Virus record (IMG/VR): IMGVR_UViG_3300033273_000219
Span: 1 to 51,572 of that record
Reading direction: 5' to 3' (one strand)
Length of the DNA stretch: 51,572 nucleotides
DNA from: a virus
Part shown: piece by piece, positions 1 through 9,445 of the stretch
How the letters are laid out: every line of letters begins with the position of its first letter
Numbering within the stretch: position 1 is the first letter of the stretch
Notes under the pieces: model-generated
What the model saw: the letters and a program-made list of their open reading frames with translations, nothing else
Told to the model about the DNA's origin: nothing
The model's database searches: none
Position numbers and translations under genes: made by a program

Positions 1-2688
1 AATACCAATAGATTTTTACCTTCAAGTCGCGGTGGAGCACTTGCAACAACAAGACCAACAGCAACTCTTGTTCCTTACAAGAAACCTGCTGGAGGGGCAC
101 TTGTAAAACAACCTACTCCAGATGATGAGGGAGACACAAAACCATCATTGGAAGAAGATGTTGCTGCCATTAGAGTAACAACAAAGAAGATTGAGAAGAT
201 TATTGGTAAGACATTAAAACTCAATAAGGACACGATGAGGTTCGAGGCAAGAACGAGTCAGAAGGATTCTCGTGCGGAGAGTGAGAAGAAGAGAGAGAAG
301 AAAAAATTTGGTATAAAGATGCCCAAAGGACTGAAGATCCCTAAGTCTGGATTTTTAGATAATATTAGAAACTTTTTGGGCACCGTAATTATGGGTAGAT
401 TTTTGGTGCTCCTTGTTGATCTTGCACCCAAAATTGCAGAGTTTATTAAATTTATTTCTCCTATTGCTACTTTTGTAGGTGATGTTGTCAGTGGACTTGT
501 TGACAAGTTGGTGACAGCAATTACATTTGGATATAAAGTAAAGGATAAAGTAGAAGAGGTAACTAAAAATTTATTTGGTGATGATGGACTGAAGAAATTT
601 AAAGACTTCCAAGGTCACTTTACCAAATTCATGAATCTGGCACTGATTGCCGTCATGATTGGAGCAACCGCTGCTAATGATGCTGGAATTGGTAAATCAA
701 AATTAGGTGGAAAACCAGGACGTGATTTAAAAGGTAGAAGAACCAGTACATCTGCTCAGCAGAGATACCGTCGTAGATTTGGTGATAGAAGGTTTGCTGA
801 TAGATTTGGCAGAAAAAATTTAAAGAGACTTACTAAGAATGTTGCTCAAAAGTCAACTGCTAAGATAGCTAAGAACGCTGCTACTGGTCTTGGTGCTAAG
901 TTCGCTAAGACAAGCGTAGGAAAGATCGCTGGCAAGATTCCAATTGTTGGTCCACTGATTGACTTTGGTGTAAGAGCATTTATTCTTCAAGAACCTTTGG
1001 GTAAAGCAGCAGCAGGTGCTGTTGGTGCTGGTGTTGGACAAGCATTGGGAACATTCCTTGGTGGTGCCATCGGCGGTATTGTTGGATCTGTTGTTCCTTT
1101 TGTTGGTAATTTGATCGTTGGTGGTGCTGGATCAACTATTGGTGGATTAATTGGTGGTGTTATTGGTGATCAGATTGGTGTCAGTCTGTATAATGTTATT
1201 GCTGGCAAAGAAGATGCTGGTGCTGTTGAGGAGGCTGGTCTTGAGGCGAAGGAGAAGGGTGGTGAAGTTGGCGTAGATTATGAAGAAGAACGTAAAAAGA
1301 GGGCAATGAATGCCCGAATAAAGAGAGTGATGCCAACATCTGATACTCATATGAAGGTTGGTAAAAAAGCTGCTAGTAAGGCAGAGGGTAAAAGGGGAAG
1401 TATTTTTAATAGAATGTTCTCTTTTATGGGTAACGTTGCTGAGAATGTTAGTCCATTTAAAAAGATTCAAGATGGTATTAAAAAATTAAGATCATCTAAT
1501 TCAAGCATAATAAGTAAGATCATGGCACTTGGTGCTGATCTTATTGCAGGTAAAAAACCAGATGCAAAGACACTTAAAGATATAATTGGGTCTTTAGTGT
1601 CGTTCTTTGATGCTGCTATTCCTGCTCCAGTAAACTTACTCAGAACCATTCTTCAAAAGTTAGTTGGTGGTGGATATATTCTTGAGACACCATCACAACA
1701 ACGAAGTAGAGTTAGAGATTTGACCAGAGTCATTGAGACTCAATTTTTACAAGAGGTCACTAAAGATACCACACAGGCGTTAAATATAATTAGAGGAATT
1801 GAAGGTAAAAAAGCAGGACAACCTTCAAGTAACAATAACAATAGTGGTAATGTTGCTACCAGAACTACTGGTGGTTCTAGTCCAATGATTCCTGGAGCTA
1901 GATTGCCCTCTGCTGGTAGAACATTGGGTGGATCTGATAAGTTGGCTGGTCTTACAGGTCAATCTGGATCTGTTAAGTATGATGGTCAGGCAGGTGCCAG
2001 ACTTGATATATCATATAGTCCTTTTGCTCAGTCAGATATTGAAGCGCAGGCATCTAAAGGTGGTATTGTAATTACATCTGGTAAAGGATACCGAGCAAGC
2101 ACTAACTCTGATCACAGGGGATATGATGTTGGTGCCGATCCTGGAACACCAATGTATGCTTATCTAGATGGTGAGGTAACTCACTCTAACACTCAACTTG
2201 GTGGTCCTTTAGATGGTGGGTATGGATATTGGGTCGTATGGAAGGACGATCCGCACGGTGCATATCACTTCTTCGGTCACCTAGATAGACCTCCTGCATT
2301 GAGTCCAGGTACAAAATTTAAAGCAGGTGCATTACTTGCCAATGTTGGTGGATCTGGTTCTGGTAGTTTGACAACATATCCACCACACCTTCACTGGGAG
2401 ATATCTACTTCTGCTCCTGCAGCAAACGGTCAGTTTAGTAGTTATGTTGATCCTGGTAAGTGGATTAATACTCATGGTGCTAATACTGAAGCACAAATTG
2501 CCACAAATACACCAACAAATAATGCTTCTCAGGTTTCACAGCAGACTTCTTATGAGGAGGCAGGATCAACTGTTGCAGTAATTGAGAAGACTGAGTATGT
2601 GAGAGTTCCCATTAAGAATTCTAGAGGTAGGACTACAGGATATAGATCTGTTCCTAAGGATACTCAAGTTATATCTGCAACTGCTTGA
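1..2688 (+). CDS. Virion structural protein with C-terminal M23 peptidase domain (5' partial)
   Basis: The reading frame is open from the first base, so the true start lies upstream; 895 codons are visible. The N-terminal third is basic and charged. The middle holds long Gly/Ala/Val-rich hydrophobic stretches (about nt 960-1190), as in tail proteins that approach or enter the membrane. Near the C terminus is an M23 (LytM-type) zinc endopeptidase domain: the HxxxD motif is at nt 2113-2127 (HRGYD) and the HxH motif at nt 2386-2394 (HLH), with the usual Gly-rich turns between. M23 enzymes cut peptidoglycan cross-bridges. The next genes encode the hub, so a tail-tip peptidoglycan hydrolase used at entry is the likely role. 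Exact T4 equivalence is unknown. Confidence 0.8.
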   Translation, partial: NTNRFLPSSRGGALATTRPTATLVPYKKPAGGALVKQPTPDDEGDTKPSLEEDVAAIRVTTKKIEKIIGKTLKLNKDTMRFEARTSQKDSRAESEKKREKKKFGIKMPKGLKIPKSGFLDNIRNFLGTVIMGRFLVLLVDLAPKIAEFIKFISPIATFVGDVVSGLVDKLVTAITFGYKVKDKVEEVTKNLFGDDGLKKFKDFQGHFTKFMNLALIAVMIGATAANDAGIGKSKLGGKPGRDLKGRRTSTSAQQRYRRRFGDRRFADRFGRKNLKRLTKNVAQKSTAKIAKNAATGLGAKFAKTSVGKIAGKIPIVGPLIDFGVRAFILQEPLGKAAAGAVGAGVGQALGTFLGGAIGGIVGSVVPFVGNLIVGGAGSTIGGLIGGVIGDQIGVSLYNVIAGKEDAGAVEEAGLEAKEKGGEVGVDYEEERKKRAMNARIKRVMPTSDTHMKVGKKAASKAEGKRGSIFNRMFSFMGNVAENVSPFKKIQDGIKKLRSSNSSIISKIMALGADLIAGKKPDAKTLKDIIGSLVSFFDAAIPAPVNLLRTILQKLVGGGYILETPSQQRSRVRDLTRVIETQFLQEVTKDTTQALNIIRGIEGKKAGQPSSNNNNSGNVATRTTGGSSPMIPGARLPSAGRTLGGSDKLAGLTGQSGSVKYDGQAGARLDISYSPFAQSDIEAQASKGGIVITSGKGYRASTNSDHRGYDVGADPGTPMYAYLDGEVTHSNTQLGGPLDGGYGYWVVWKDDPHGAYHFFGHLDRPPALSPGTKFKAGALLANVGGSGSGSLTTYPPHLHWEISTSAPAANGQFSSYVDPGKWINTHGANTEAQIATNTPTNNASQVSQQTSYEEAGSTVAVIEKTEYVRVPIKNSRGRTTGYRSVPKDTQVISATA

Positions 2689-2696
2689 TTAAATAC
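2689..2696 (+). promoter_or_regulatory. Possible late promoter (TTAAATAC)
   Basis: TTAAATAC lies just after the M23 gene stop and about 20 nt before the hub gene start. T4 late promoters read TATAAATA and marine T4-like phages use close variants. One mismatch and no other support, so this is tentative. Confidence 0.35.
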
Positions 2697-2716
2697 TTAA
2701 GTAATTAATAATTACC

Positions 2717-4339
2717 ATGCCAACAGCAAATTTAGCAACAAATTCTGGTAATATCTCAAAACTTGAGATATTTTCTAATAAAGTAAATGGCAGCAAAGAT
2801 ATTTCTGCTGGTGTTGTTGAGTGTGATTATTATGAGAGTATATTGGAACCAACAGTAAGATTCTCTATTTTAGTTGCAGATTCTGGACATGAAGTTGGTG
2901 GTGGAGACAAGGCAGTATCTGCAATTCAATACTTAAAATTATCTGGTTCAGAGAAGGTACATCTTACAATAGAAGATGCTTATGGTAATAAGCTGAAGTA
3001 TGAGGGTGATAATGCATTATATGTGGAGAAGGTAAGGAATATCACATCATCTCAAAGTGGGGTGACATATATTATTGATTTGTTCTCATTAGAAGCAGTT
3101 GCTAATGATCTTGCAGCATGTGAAGTTTATCGTAGATTTGATGGTGAAATTAGTGCAACAGCGAATTCTATTCTTACTGATTCATTGAAAACTAAAAAGA
3201 ATATTATTCTTGATACTACCGCTAATAAATTTAATGTTGAAGGTAGAGGTAAAAAACCATTTAGATTGATAGCAGAGATTGCTACTAGAGGAGTGTCTGC
3301 AAAGTCTAAGAGTAGTGCAGGATATCTCTTCTTTGAAACTTATGATGGATTTAATTTTAGATCAATTGATAACTTATTTGACGATTCTGAGGGTGCCAGA
3401 GCGTATATCTATAACAATAGTACAGAACTTCCTGTAGGATATGAGGCAAAAATTATTAGGTATGATGCAGATCAAAGTATAAGTGTGTCTAAAAATCTAC
3501 ATTCTGGTGCATACGGGTCATCATTGCAGACTTCCAACACATATTCTCATGTATATAATACCAAAGCACAAGAGATAACAACAGATGAGCAGAAGGTACA
3601 TGGTGGAATAGATGTACCAGAACTTGCAAAAGATTTTCTTGAACTGTTCCAAAGCACAGTATCAAAAACATTTAAGAAGAAAGACGACGTTGGAAATCTT
3701 CCTACAGGATCTGTAGAGGAGCAGGTAGATCAGGCAACAGAACCAAATCTGAAGTTGGATGAAGTCATACTGCAAAGTGCTATGACCTACAATAAGTTAT
3801 TCAGTTTAGATATTACTATTGCAGTTCCAGGAGACTATACACTAAGAGCAGGCTCTATTGTTCATGCCGATTTTCCTCAAAAAGATGCTAAAATGGAGAA
3901 AGGAGATGATTTTGATAAAGAGTTAAGTGGTCTTTATATCGTCGCTGATATCTGTACTCACTTGACGCAGAAGCATACCGTAACTAAAATGAGATTAGTT
4001 AGGGATTCGTATGGTAGGCAACCAAATAGAAGTACTGCGACTGCTGCAAAACCTGCTTTAGCGGGTCAAGAGAGTCCAAGGGGTATATTTGGTTCTAAGG
4101 ATACTAATCCATTCTCTGAATTTGGTAATACTGATGAAGAGATTGCAAAACGATTATCGGCAGAGGAGAAAGACCTCGTAAATAGATGGAATAGTGGCAC
4201 TTGGGAACCAAGTGGAACTACTGACACTGGCGGAAACGTTATAGATAGGACATCTGTTGGTAAAGAAGTCGATGTTGATCTAGATGCTGGGTATGATGAT
4301 CCTAACTTCAATCCAGATGATTATCTGGAATTATACTAA
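2717..4339 (+). CDS. Putative gp27-like baseplate hub protein
   Basis: This 540-residue protein lies between the M23 protein and the gp5-like gene. Its N-terminal half has the look of hub (gp27/late-control-D-like) proteins: a beta-rich start, then a segment reading FFETYDGFNFRSID (about residues 203-216), a typical hub signature in which the protein describes a torus under the tail tube. The C-terminal 100 residues are acidic and probably disordered. No strong Shine-Dalgarno is seen before the ATG, but a late-type TTAAATAC lies at 2689-2696. Hub assignment comes from position, length and motif style; sequence identity to T4 gp27 would be low. A perfect 10-bp inverted repeat sits in the first codons (2750-2772). 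Confidence 0.6.
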   Translation: MPTANLATNSGNISKLEIFSNKVNGSKDISAGVVECDYYESILEPTVRFSILVADSGHEVGGGDKAVSAIQYLKLSGSEKVHLTIEDAYGNKLKYEGDNALYVEKVRNITSSQSGVTYIIDLFSLEAVANDLAACEVYRRFDGEISATANSILTDSLKTKKNIILDTTANKFNVEGRGKKPFRLIAEIATRGVSAKSKSSAGYLFFETYDGFNFRSIDNLFDDSEGARAYIYNNSTELPVGYEAKIIRYDADQSISVSKNLHSGAYGSSLQTSNTYSHVYNTKAQEITTDEQKVHGGIDVPELAKDFLELFQSTVSKTFKKKDDVGNLPTGSVEEQVDQATEPNLKLDEVILQSAMTYNKLFSLDITIAVPGDYTLRAGSIVHADFPQKDAKMEKGDDFDKELSGLYIVADICTHLTQKHTVTKMRLVRDSYGRQPNRSTATAAKPALAGQESPRGIFGSKDTNPFSEFGNTDEEIAKRLSAEEKDLVNRWNSGTWEPSGTTDTGGNVIDRTSVGKEVDVDLDAGYDDPNFNPDDYLELY

Positions 4340-4345
4340 TAAATA
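4338..4345 (+). promoter_or_regulatory. Late promoter (AATAAATA)
   Basis: AATAAATA overlaps the stop of the hub gene and precedes a small gene and the gp5-like hub gene. It differs from the T4 late consensus TATAAATA only at the first base. The same octamer precedes the giant fibre gene at 13124, and GATAAATA precedes the fibre-tip pair at 36883, which supports a shared late-class signal for virion genes. Confidence 0.6.
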
Positions 4346-4367
4346 ATCAACAACTCGATAAACCATC

Positions 4368-4595
4368 ATGGAAAACATCGAAGCACACATCGAGAAGGAT
4401 AAGAAGATCCTTGAGGATCCTACCACTTCTCCACAGCAGCGTCGTCATGTCGAGGAAGAATTGCACGACCTCGAAGATTGGGTTGAGCATCATAAAGAAG
4501 AGATTGAGGCGGGGGATCACCACGATCCAAGTCCTTTAGAACTTTATTGTGATCAAAATCCATCCGCACTTGAATGCAAGATTCACGATAACTGA
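4368..4595 (+). CDS. Small acidic charged protein in the hub gene block
   Basis: 75 residues, rich in Glu, Asp, His and Lys, with a probable long helix in the N-terminal two thirds and a short Cys-containing tail. It is 28 bp after the hub gene and 8 bp before the gp5-like gene, in one late transcript. No family recognised; a virion accessory or assembly role is only a guess from position. Confidence 0.6.
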   Translation: MENIEAHIEKDKKILEDPTTSPQQRRHVEEELHDLEDWVEHHKEEIEAGDHHDPSPLELYCDQNPSALECKIHDN

Positions 4596-4603
4596 TTATA
4601 TAG

Positions 4604-7375
4604 ATGGCAACTTATCTAACACACCCATTTTATGATGAAGGCAGTTCCTCCATGTTTTGGACAGGAATTGTTGCACCCAGAGAAGTTTGGGCGAGAGATG
4701 ACGAACTCGTTGGATCTCGTGATCAAGTTAAGAACTGGGGATATAGGGTTAAAGTTAGAATAGAAGGTGTCCATTCTCCAGATAAAAATGTACAGTCCGA
4801 CGACCAACTCCCTTGGGTTGTAATCGGTTCTTCGAGTGCAGGGTCTGGTCATAAAAGAACGGGACTAACACCAGGAATCACTCAAGGTTCTAAGATTGTT
4901 GGTTATTGGGAAGACCCTGCAAAAAAAGAAGGTCCAGTGTATCTTTACACTGTACCAAATAATGATCAACTCCTTTTACCTAAAAAACAACCAGATAATA
5001 ACGGATTTATTCCTTATAGTGGATATAAGGATTGGGACACTGTTGCTAGTTACTCTATTCCTGCTTTAGCAGGTAAACCTTTGGAGGGAATGACCCTTCC
5101 AAATATCATGTCTCTTAGCGATAAGACAATGATGAAGGAACCTGCTGTTCCTCTGTCTTCTCCTACAGAGTGTGATAAAAATGAAATGAGTTCCATTGGA
5201 ATTTACATGAAGGAACTCATCGCAAAGATTGAGAGGGCAACCGATCAATTAAATACGTGGGAGACTGCTGCTCAGTCGTGGATTGCTGATAAGCAGCAGT
5301 GGATACAAGAAAAGTCCGCCGAGGCATCCGAATTCATATCTCTTGGGTTAAAAAACTTATTTAAAGATATTAGAAAGTTTGTTGAGGAGCAGATTAACGA
5401 ACAAACTAAAAAATTAATTGAACTTATTAATCCTCCAGATAGAGATAAGGCAAAAGGTGCTAAGGATGCACTTATTGAATTGATTACTTGCCTGTTCAAT
5501 AAAATGATTGGCAACCTTAAGGCAATGGTTGGCAACTTCTTGTCTCAGATGCTTGATCGCTACATTAATGTTCCTGCATGTGCTGTTGAAAATTTTGTTG
5601 GTAGTCTCTTAGGCAATACTCTTGGTGCTCTTACTGGAGCTATCAATTCTATTATCAATAATATATCTTCTTTACTTGGCGGTGCATTTAGTATCGCTGG
5701 ATCCATTCTTGGTATTCTTGGTGAAATCGCTGGATTCTTTGCTTGTGAAGAAAAACAAGAGTGTCCAGACACTAAGGAGTGGAATATCTTTGATGGTGGA
5801 TCTCCACCAATAACTTTGGATTTAGATAGTATCATTAATAAAGCAAAAGGCGTTGCTGGTGCAGCATCAAAATTGGTAGATATTGAAAATCTTGCATCTA
5901 TTGATTTTGATGGTTTGATTGCTGATGCTGCTCAGTCTGCGGGTGGATGTAATGTTGGTCCTGTGTTCTGTGGACCACCTCAAGTGACCTTCTGGGGTGG
6001 TGGTGGATCTGGTGCTAAGGGGAATGCAATTGTTAGTGCTGCTGGATCACTTTTAGGTATTGATTTAATTGCTGGTGGTCTGGGATATAAAAAAGCACCA
6101 AATATTCAAATTAAAGATAATTGTGGTAAAGGAGGTGGAGTCCGCGCCAAAGTTGTAACAGCACCTGATGGTGGTATAGATCCTTCAACTGGAGATCCTA
6201 CACTTAAAGTTGTGCAGGTTATTGTTCAAGATGAAGGTGGTGGATTTATATCTAGACCTAATGGTGATCTTGGTGGTGATGGTAGAGTTTGGGCACCAGC
6301 GGATTATACTGTAATCAAAAGAGCAGATGGTAGGTGGGAAAAATTCCCACCAGAAAGAGCTACCGATGAAAATCTTGATGTAAGAGAGGGTGATACTGTA
6401 ATTACTCCTGGTGACAGGACAGTTATTGAGGGTGGAGTGCCGATTATTGGACCAGGTGGCCGAGAAACTCCAGGTTCAGGTGGTCGTGATACGTTAGACC
6501 CTGGAAGCAGACTTCCTACTGGAGAGACTCAGGAAGAAAGACTTGCAAGACTTAGAAGAACAACTGTTCTTCCTGGAACTGGACCAAATGGTGCAACGGA
6601 GTTTGATGCATTCCCAACATTAGATATTGGAAGTTATCCTGCAGTATTGTATTTGTGTGGTATCAATATTGAGAATCATGGTATAAATTATAGTGATGGT
6701 GATAGAGTTGTTATTGAACCAAGTAATGGAACAGAAGTCGTTCCTACATTTGGACCTTTTGGTGTATTGCAGTCAATAAGGATTGTTAAAGCAGGAAAGG
6801 GTTTTATTGAGAGACCGCTAATTTACGTTGAGTCTGAAACAGGATATAATGCCATATTAAGACCAGTATTCTGTGTCGATAGAATTGGTGACGATACCGA
6901 TGGTGAGGTTCCAGATGATCCTATTCTTGGTGGAGTTGTATCTATAGTAAATTGTGTTGGTATTGTTGCCAACGATGAATTTGCAGGTTACATTAACGGA
7001 CAACCATACTATGGTCCAACACATCAACACAGAGGTGTGAAGATGGTTGGTGCTCAGCATACACAAAGACCACATCCATTGGTGTGGGATAGTGTTGCTA
7101 AGAGTTTGGATAACTATGATAATAGATTCCAGTGGGTAAATGGTAATCTGTTACAAGTAGTAAGATCTGCAACTCCAACTTTACCTATTTCTACTCAACC
7201 ATCTACAGCAACTCCTACTCCATCTAGTGGTGGAACTATGACAGCACCTTCTACAGGAACTGTTCTTCCTAATGCAAATACTGGAACTCCACCACCACCT
7301 CCGCCGCCACCATCGCCGTCTCCACCACCCCCAACCCCACCACCACCGTCTGGTGGCGGCGGATATGGATACTAA
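4604..7375 (+). CDS. gp5-like baseplate hub protein with N-terminal OB domain
   Basis: 923 residues. Residues about 18-117 match the pattern of the T4 gp5 N-terminal OB domain: FWTGIV, then RVKVRIEGVHSP, DDQLPWVVIG, and IVGYWED, in the same order as in T4. Gp5 trimers sit under the gp27 hub and carry the membrane-piercing needle. Residues about 200-380 are helical and hydrophobic. Later come Gly-rich beta repeats, including GGLGYKKAPNIQI near residue 490, a type common in cyanophage structural proteins. The C terminus is a low-complexity Pro-rich tail ending in Gly and Tyr. I see no T4-type lysozyme motif; the M23 domain two genes upstream may replace it. The OB-domain match is good; the function of the rest is inferred. 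Confidence 0.75.
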   Translation: MATYLTHPFYDEGSSSMFWTGIVAPREVWARDDELVGSRDQVKNWGYRVKVRIEGVHSPDKNVQSDDQLPWVVIGSSSAGSGHKRTGLTPGITQGSKIVGYWEDPAKKEGPVYLYTVPNNDQLLLPKKQPDNNGFIPYSGYKDWDTVASYSIPALAGKPLEGMTLPNIMSLSDKTMMKEPAVPLSSPTECDKNEMSSIGIYMKELIAKIERATDQLNTWETAAQSWIADKQQWIQEKSAEASEFISLGLKNLFKDIRKFVEEQINEQTKKLIELINPPDRDKAKGAKDALIELITCLFNKMIGNLKAMVGNFLSQMLDRYINVPACAVENFVGSLLGNTLGALTGAINSIINNISSLLGGAFSIAGSILGILGEIAGFFACEEKQECPDTKEWNIFDGGSPPITLDLDSIINKAKGVAGAASKLVDIENLASIDFDGLIADAAQSAGGCNVGPVFCGPPQVTFWGGGGSGAKGNAIVSAAGSLLGIDLIAGGLGYKKAPNIQIKDNCGKGGGVRAKVVTAPDGGIDPSTGDPTLKVVQVIVQDEGGGFISRPNGDLGGDGRVWAPADYTVIKRADGRWEKFPPERATDENLDVREGDTVITPGDRTVIEGGVPIIGPGGRETPGSGGRDTLDPGSRLPTGETQEERLARLRRTTVLPGTGPNGATEFDAFPTLDIGSYPAVLYLCGINIENHGINYSDGDRVVIEPSNGTEVVPTFGPFGVLQSIRIVKAGKGFIERPLIYVESETGYNAILRPVFCVDRIGDDTDGEVPDDPILGGVVSIVNCVGIVANDEFAGYINGQPYYGPTHQHRGVKMVGAQHTQRPHPLVWDSVAKSLDNYDNRFQWVNGNLLQVVRSATPTLPISTQPSTATPTPSSGGTMTAPSTGTVLPNANTGTPPPPPPPPSPSPPPPTPPPPSGGGGYGY

Positions 7376-7389
7376 AGGTATAATATAAA

Positions 7390-7974
7390 ATGTCACCAAA
7401 AATACATAACCCAATAGAATTAGGTAACGACTTCGGTCATATTAAGTTTGGGCATATAAGTCCCAACAACACTTATGCTGGAGTTCTAGTTCGTAATGGT
7501 CCTCCAGGACAGTCATCTGAGCATTACATGATGTTCATGTCCTCTGGAACGATGGCAGGAGGAACTATTAACAGATGTCCTGGTGTTTATCAAATTCACT
7601 GTGGTGAAGATCCAGTTAATGATACCGCTATGGTTGTAACTGCGGCAAGAGGTGATATAATATTCAAGGCACCAAAGGGTAGGATTAGATTAGATGCAAG
7701 AAATGTTGATATAAAAGCGACTGGTCCTACTAATTCCAGCGGACATATCAACATTGAGTCTAACGAAAAGATCACTATTAAATCTAAAAATATTGAAGTT
7801 AATGGTGATGCCATGGCAAAATTTTTGTCTTCTGGAACCTGTGAGTTAGTTGGCAACGCTGCTCTTAATTTTTACGGTGGATTGGTTGATTGTGCTGATT
7901 CTGGAACTACTATTAAACCATCTAAAGGAACATCTGCATTTGAATCTCAACAAAGAGGAGGAGGATTTTTATAA
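7390..7974 (+). CDS. Needle-like virion protein (gp5 C-terminal beta-helix type)
   Basis: 194 residues. The second half shows short alternating repeats (DARNVDIKAT, INIESNEKITIKSKNIEVNG) like the triple-stranded beta-helix or beta-prism needle that follows the lysozyme in T4 gp5. Directly downstream of the gp5-like gene, which has no such repeats, so the needle may be a separate chain here. The stop overlaps the next start by one base (ATAATG), which fits coupled translation. A TATAAT at 7379-7384 lies too close to the ATG to be convincing. Confidence 0.55.
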   Translation: MSPKIHNPIELGNDFGHIKFGHISPNNTYAGVLVRNGPPGQSSEHYMMFMSSGTMAGGTINRCPGVYQIHCGEDPVNDTAMVVTAARGDIIFKAPKGRIRLDARNVDIKATGPTNSSGHINIESNEKITIKSKNIEVNGDAMAKFLSSGTCELVGNAALNFYGGLVDCADSGTTIKPSKGTSAFESQQRGGGFL

Positions 7975-8744
7975 TGAAAGTACCTGATTTAGAAGTTAAA
8001 AAAACTCTATATGTTGGAGAAGGTGACCCCAGCATGGTTCTTGGTAAAGGTCCTCTTCAAATTAGGGGAGGTGCTTACATTGAATCTCCAGCAGTTTTTG
8101 GTGAGATTCCACCATTCTTGCTGGCCAATGTAAATATTGGACCAGCAATCAATCCCGATATTATAATTCCTCCCTTGATTCCTGGTGCTCTCTGTACAGG
8201 AATTAACAATCCATATTCTCTTGCTGTTCGAGGATCTACAGCATTTTTGGGTGTAGTTGATACTAATGCTAGCATTAATGCAGGACAGAATATCATTGCT
8301 CAGGGTGAGGTCATGTCTCGTTGTGGCGGACATATTCTGTCTGCTAAAAAGAACTTTGACATTCCTCACCCAACAAAAGAGGGATGGAGATTACGTCATA
8401 CTTGTCCTGAGGGACCAACAAATGACGTATACATAAGGGGTAAACTGAAGAATAATCACATCATTGAATTGCCTGATTATTGGAGAGAATTGGTTGATCC
8501 AGAATCTATCACCGTATCAATAACCCCTGTGGGTAGTAATAACAATATCATGATTCATGCTATTGAAGATAATAAAGTATTTCTCCATTCAACCAGACCA
8601 ATTAATTGCCATTATCATGTATATGGTGAGCGAGTAGATGGTGAGAAACTAATTCCAGAATATGAGGGTGCAACTCCCGCAGACTATCCAGGTAATAACG
8701 ATGAATATTCGGTATCTGGTTATCATTATGACACTAAGAGGTAG
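7974..8744 (+). CDS. Virion structural protein, paralogue A
   Basis: 256 residues. The C-terminal 130 residues align by eye with the next protein: FDIPHPTKEGWRLRHTCPEG, then YIRGKLK, IELPDYW, LVDPESITVS, and a shared ending EYEGATPADYPG. This module recurs in cyanophage structural proteins; its role is not known to me. The N-terminal part differs between the two, so the pair may attach the same beta-rich domain to different partners. Lies in the baseplate block. Confidence 0.6.
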   Translation: MKVPDLEVKKTLYVGEGDPSMVLGKGPLQIRGGAYIESPAVFGEIPPFLLANVNIGPAINPDIIIPPLIPGALCTGINNPYSLAVRGSTAFLGVVDTNASINAGQNIIAQGEVMSRCGGHILSAKKNFDIPHPTKEGWRLRHTCPEGPTNDVYIRGKLKNNHIIELPDYWRELVDPESITVSITPVGSNNNIMIHAIEDNKVFLHSTRPINCHYHVYGERVDGEKLIPEYEGATPADYPGNNDEYSVSGYHYDTKR

Positions 8745-8746
8745 AC

Positions 8747-9436
8747 ATGGCAGAATTTACACCACAACAGAGTAATACTACTAACTGTGCTGATGAAGGA
8801 GTATCTGGTCCTTTTTCATCTAAGTATGATTATATTTTGAAGTCCAGCACTGGTGATCCTGATTATCCAGCGGAGGCGTGTACTCCATGGATTCACTATA
8901 ATGTGAAGGTTGGTAACCTTGTGGCAGATCAAAATATTACTGCTAGTGGTACAATCAAGGCACCAACATTTAATGGGAATATTAACGTTCAATCCTGGAA
9001 GGGATTTGACATTAAACATCCCAATAGGGAAAATCATAGATTGAGACACATTTGTGCTGAAGGTCCAGAAGCAGGTGTTTATATTAGAGGAACACTGAAG
9101 GATAAAAATGTTATTGAACTTCCTTCTTATTGGGAAGGATTGATCGATCCAAACACAATTACTGTTACTTTGACTCAGATTGGATATTCTCAGGATCTCA
9201 TTGTGGATCGAGAAATTCCTGAATGGGGTAAAGTGATCAAGGTTAGATCTGGTTCTGGTGCTAATGTTTATTGCTTCTATGAAGTATGGGCAGCTAGAAT
9301 TGATGGAGAACCTTTGATTGTTGAATATGAAGGTGAAACTCCTGCTGATTATCCTGGCAGTGATGCTCAGTATTCTATATCTGGTTATGATTATGATGCA
9401 CGCGGTGATAAGAGCACTAAGGACATCAACTTGTAG
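8747..9436 (+). CDS. Virion structural protein, paralogue B
   Basis: 229 residues, 2 bp after paralogue A. Shares the C-terminal module (FDIKHPNRENHRLRHICAEG, YIRGTLK, IELPSYW, EYEGETPADYPG). The order and spacing of motifs match, so this is a tandem gene duplication followed by divergence. No enzyme motif seen. A tail or baseplate role is inferred from position. Confidence 0.6.
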   Translation: MAEFTPQQSNTTNCADEGVSGPFSSKYDYILKSSTGDPDYPAEACTPWIHYNVKVGNLVADQNITASGTIKAPTFNGNINVQSWKGFDIKHPNRENHRLRHICAEGPEAGVYIRGTLKDKNVIELPSYWEGLIDPNTITVTLTQIGYSQDLIVDREIPEWGKVIKVRSGSGANVYCFYEVWAARIDGEPLIVEYEGETPADYPGSDAQYSISGYDYDARGDKSTKDINL

Positions 9437-9445
9437 GAGTAACTT

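Noticed and set aside
4604-7375. T4 lysozyme domain in the gp5-like protein
   Set aside because: Looked for a catalytic Glu/Asp lysozyme pattern after the OB domain and found only helical and Gly-rich regions.
7181-7414. Minus-strand Trp/Arg-rich frame
   Set aside because: It is the complement of the Pro/Thr-rich tail of the gp5-like gene; its odd composition is a shadow effect.
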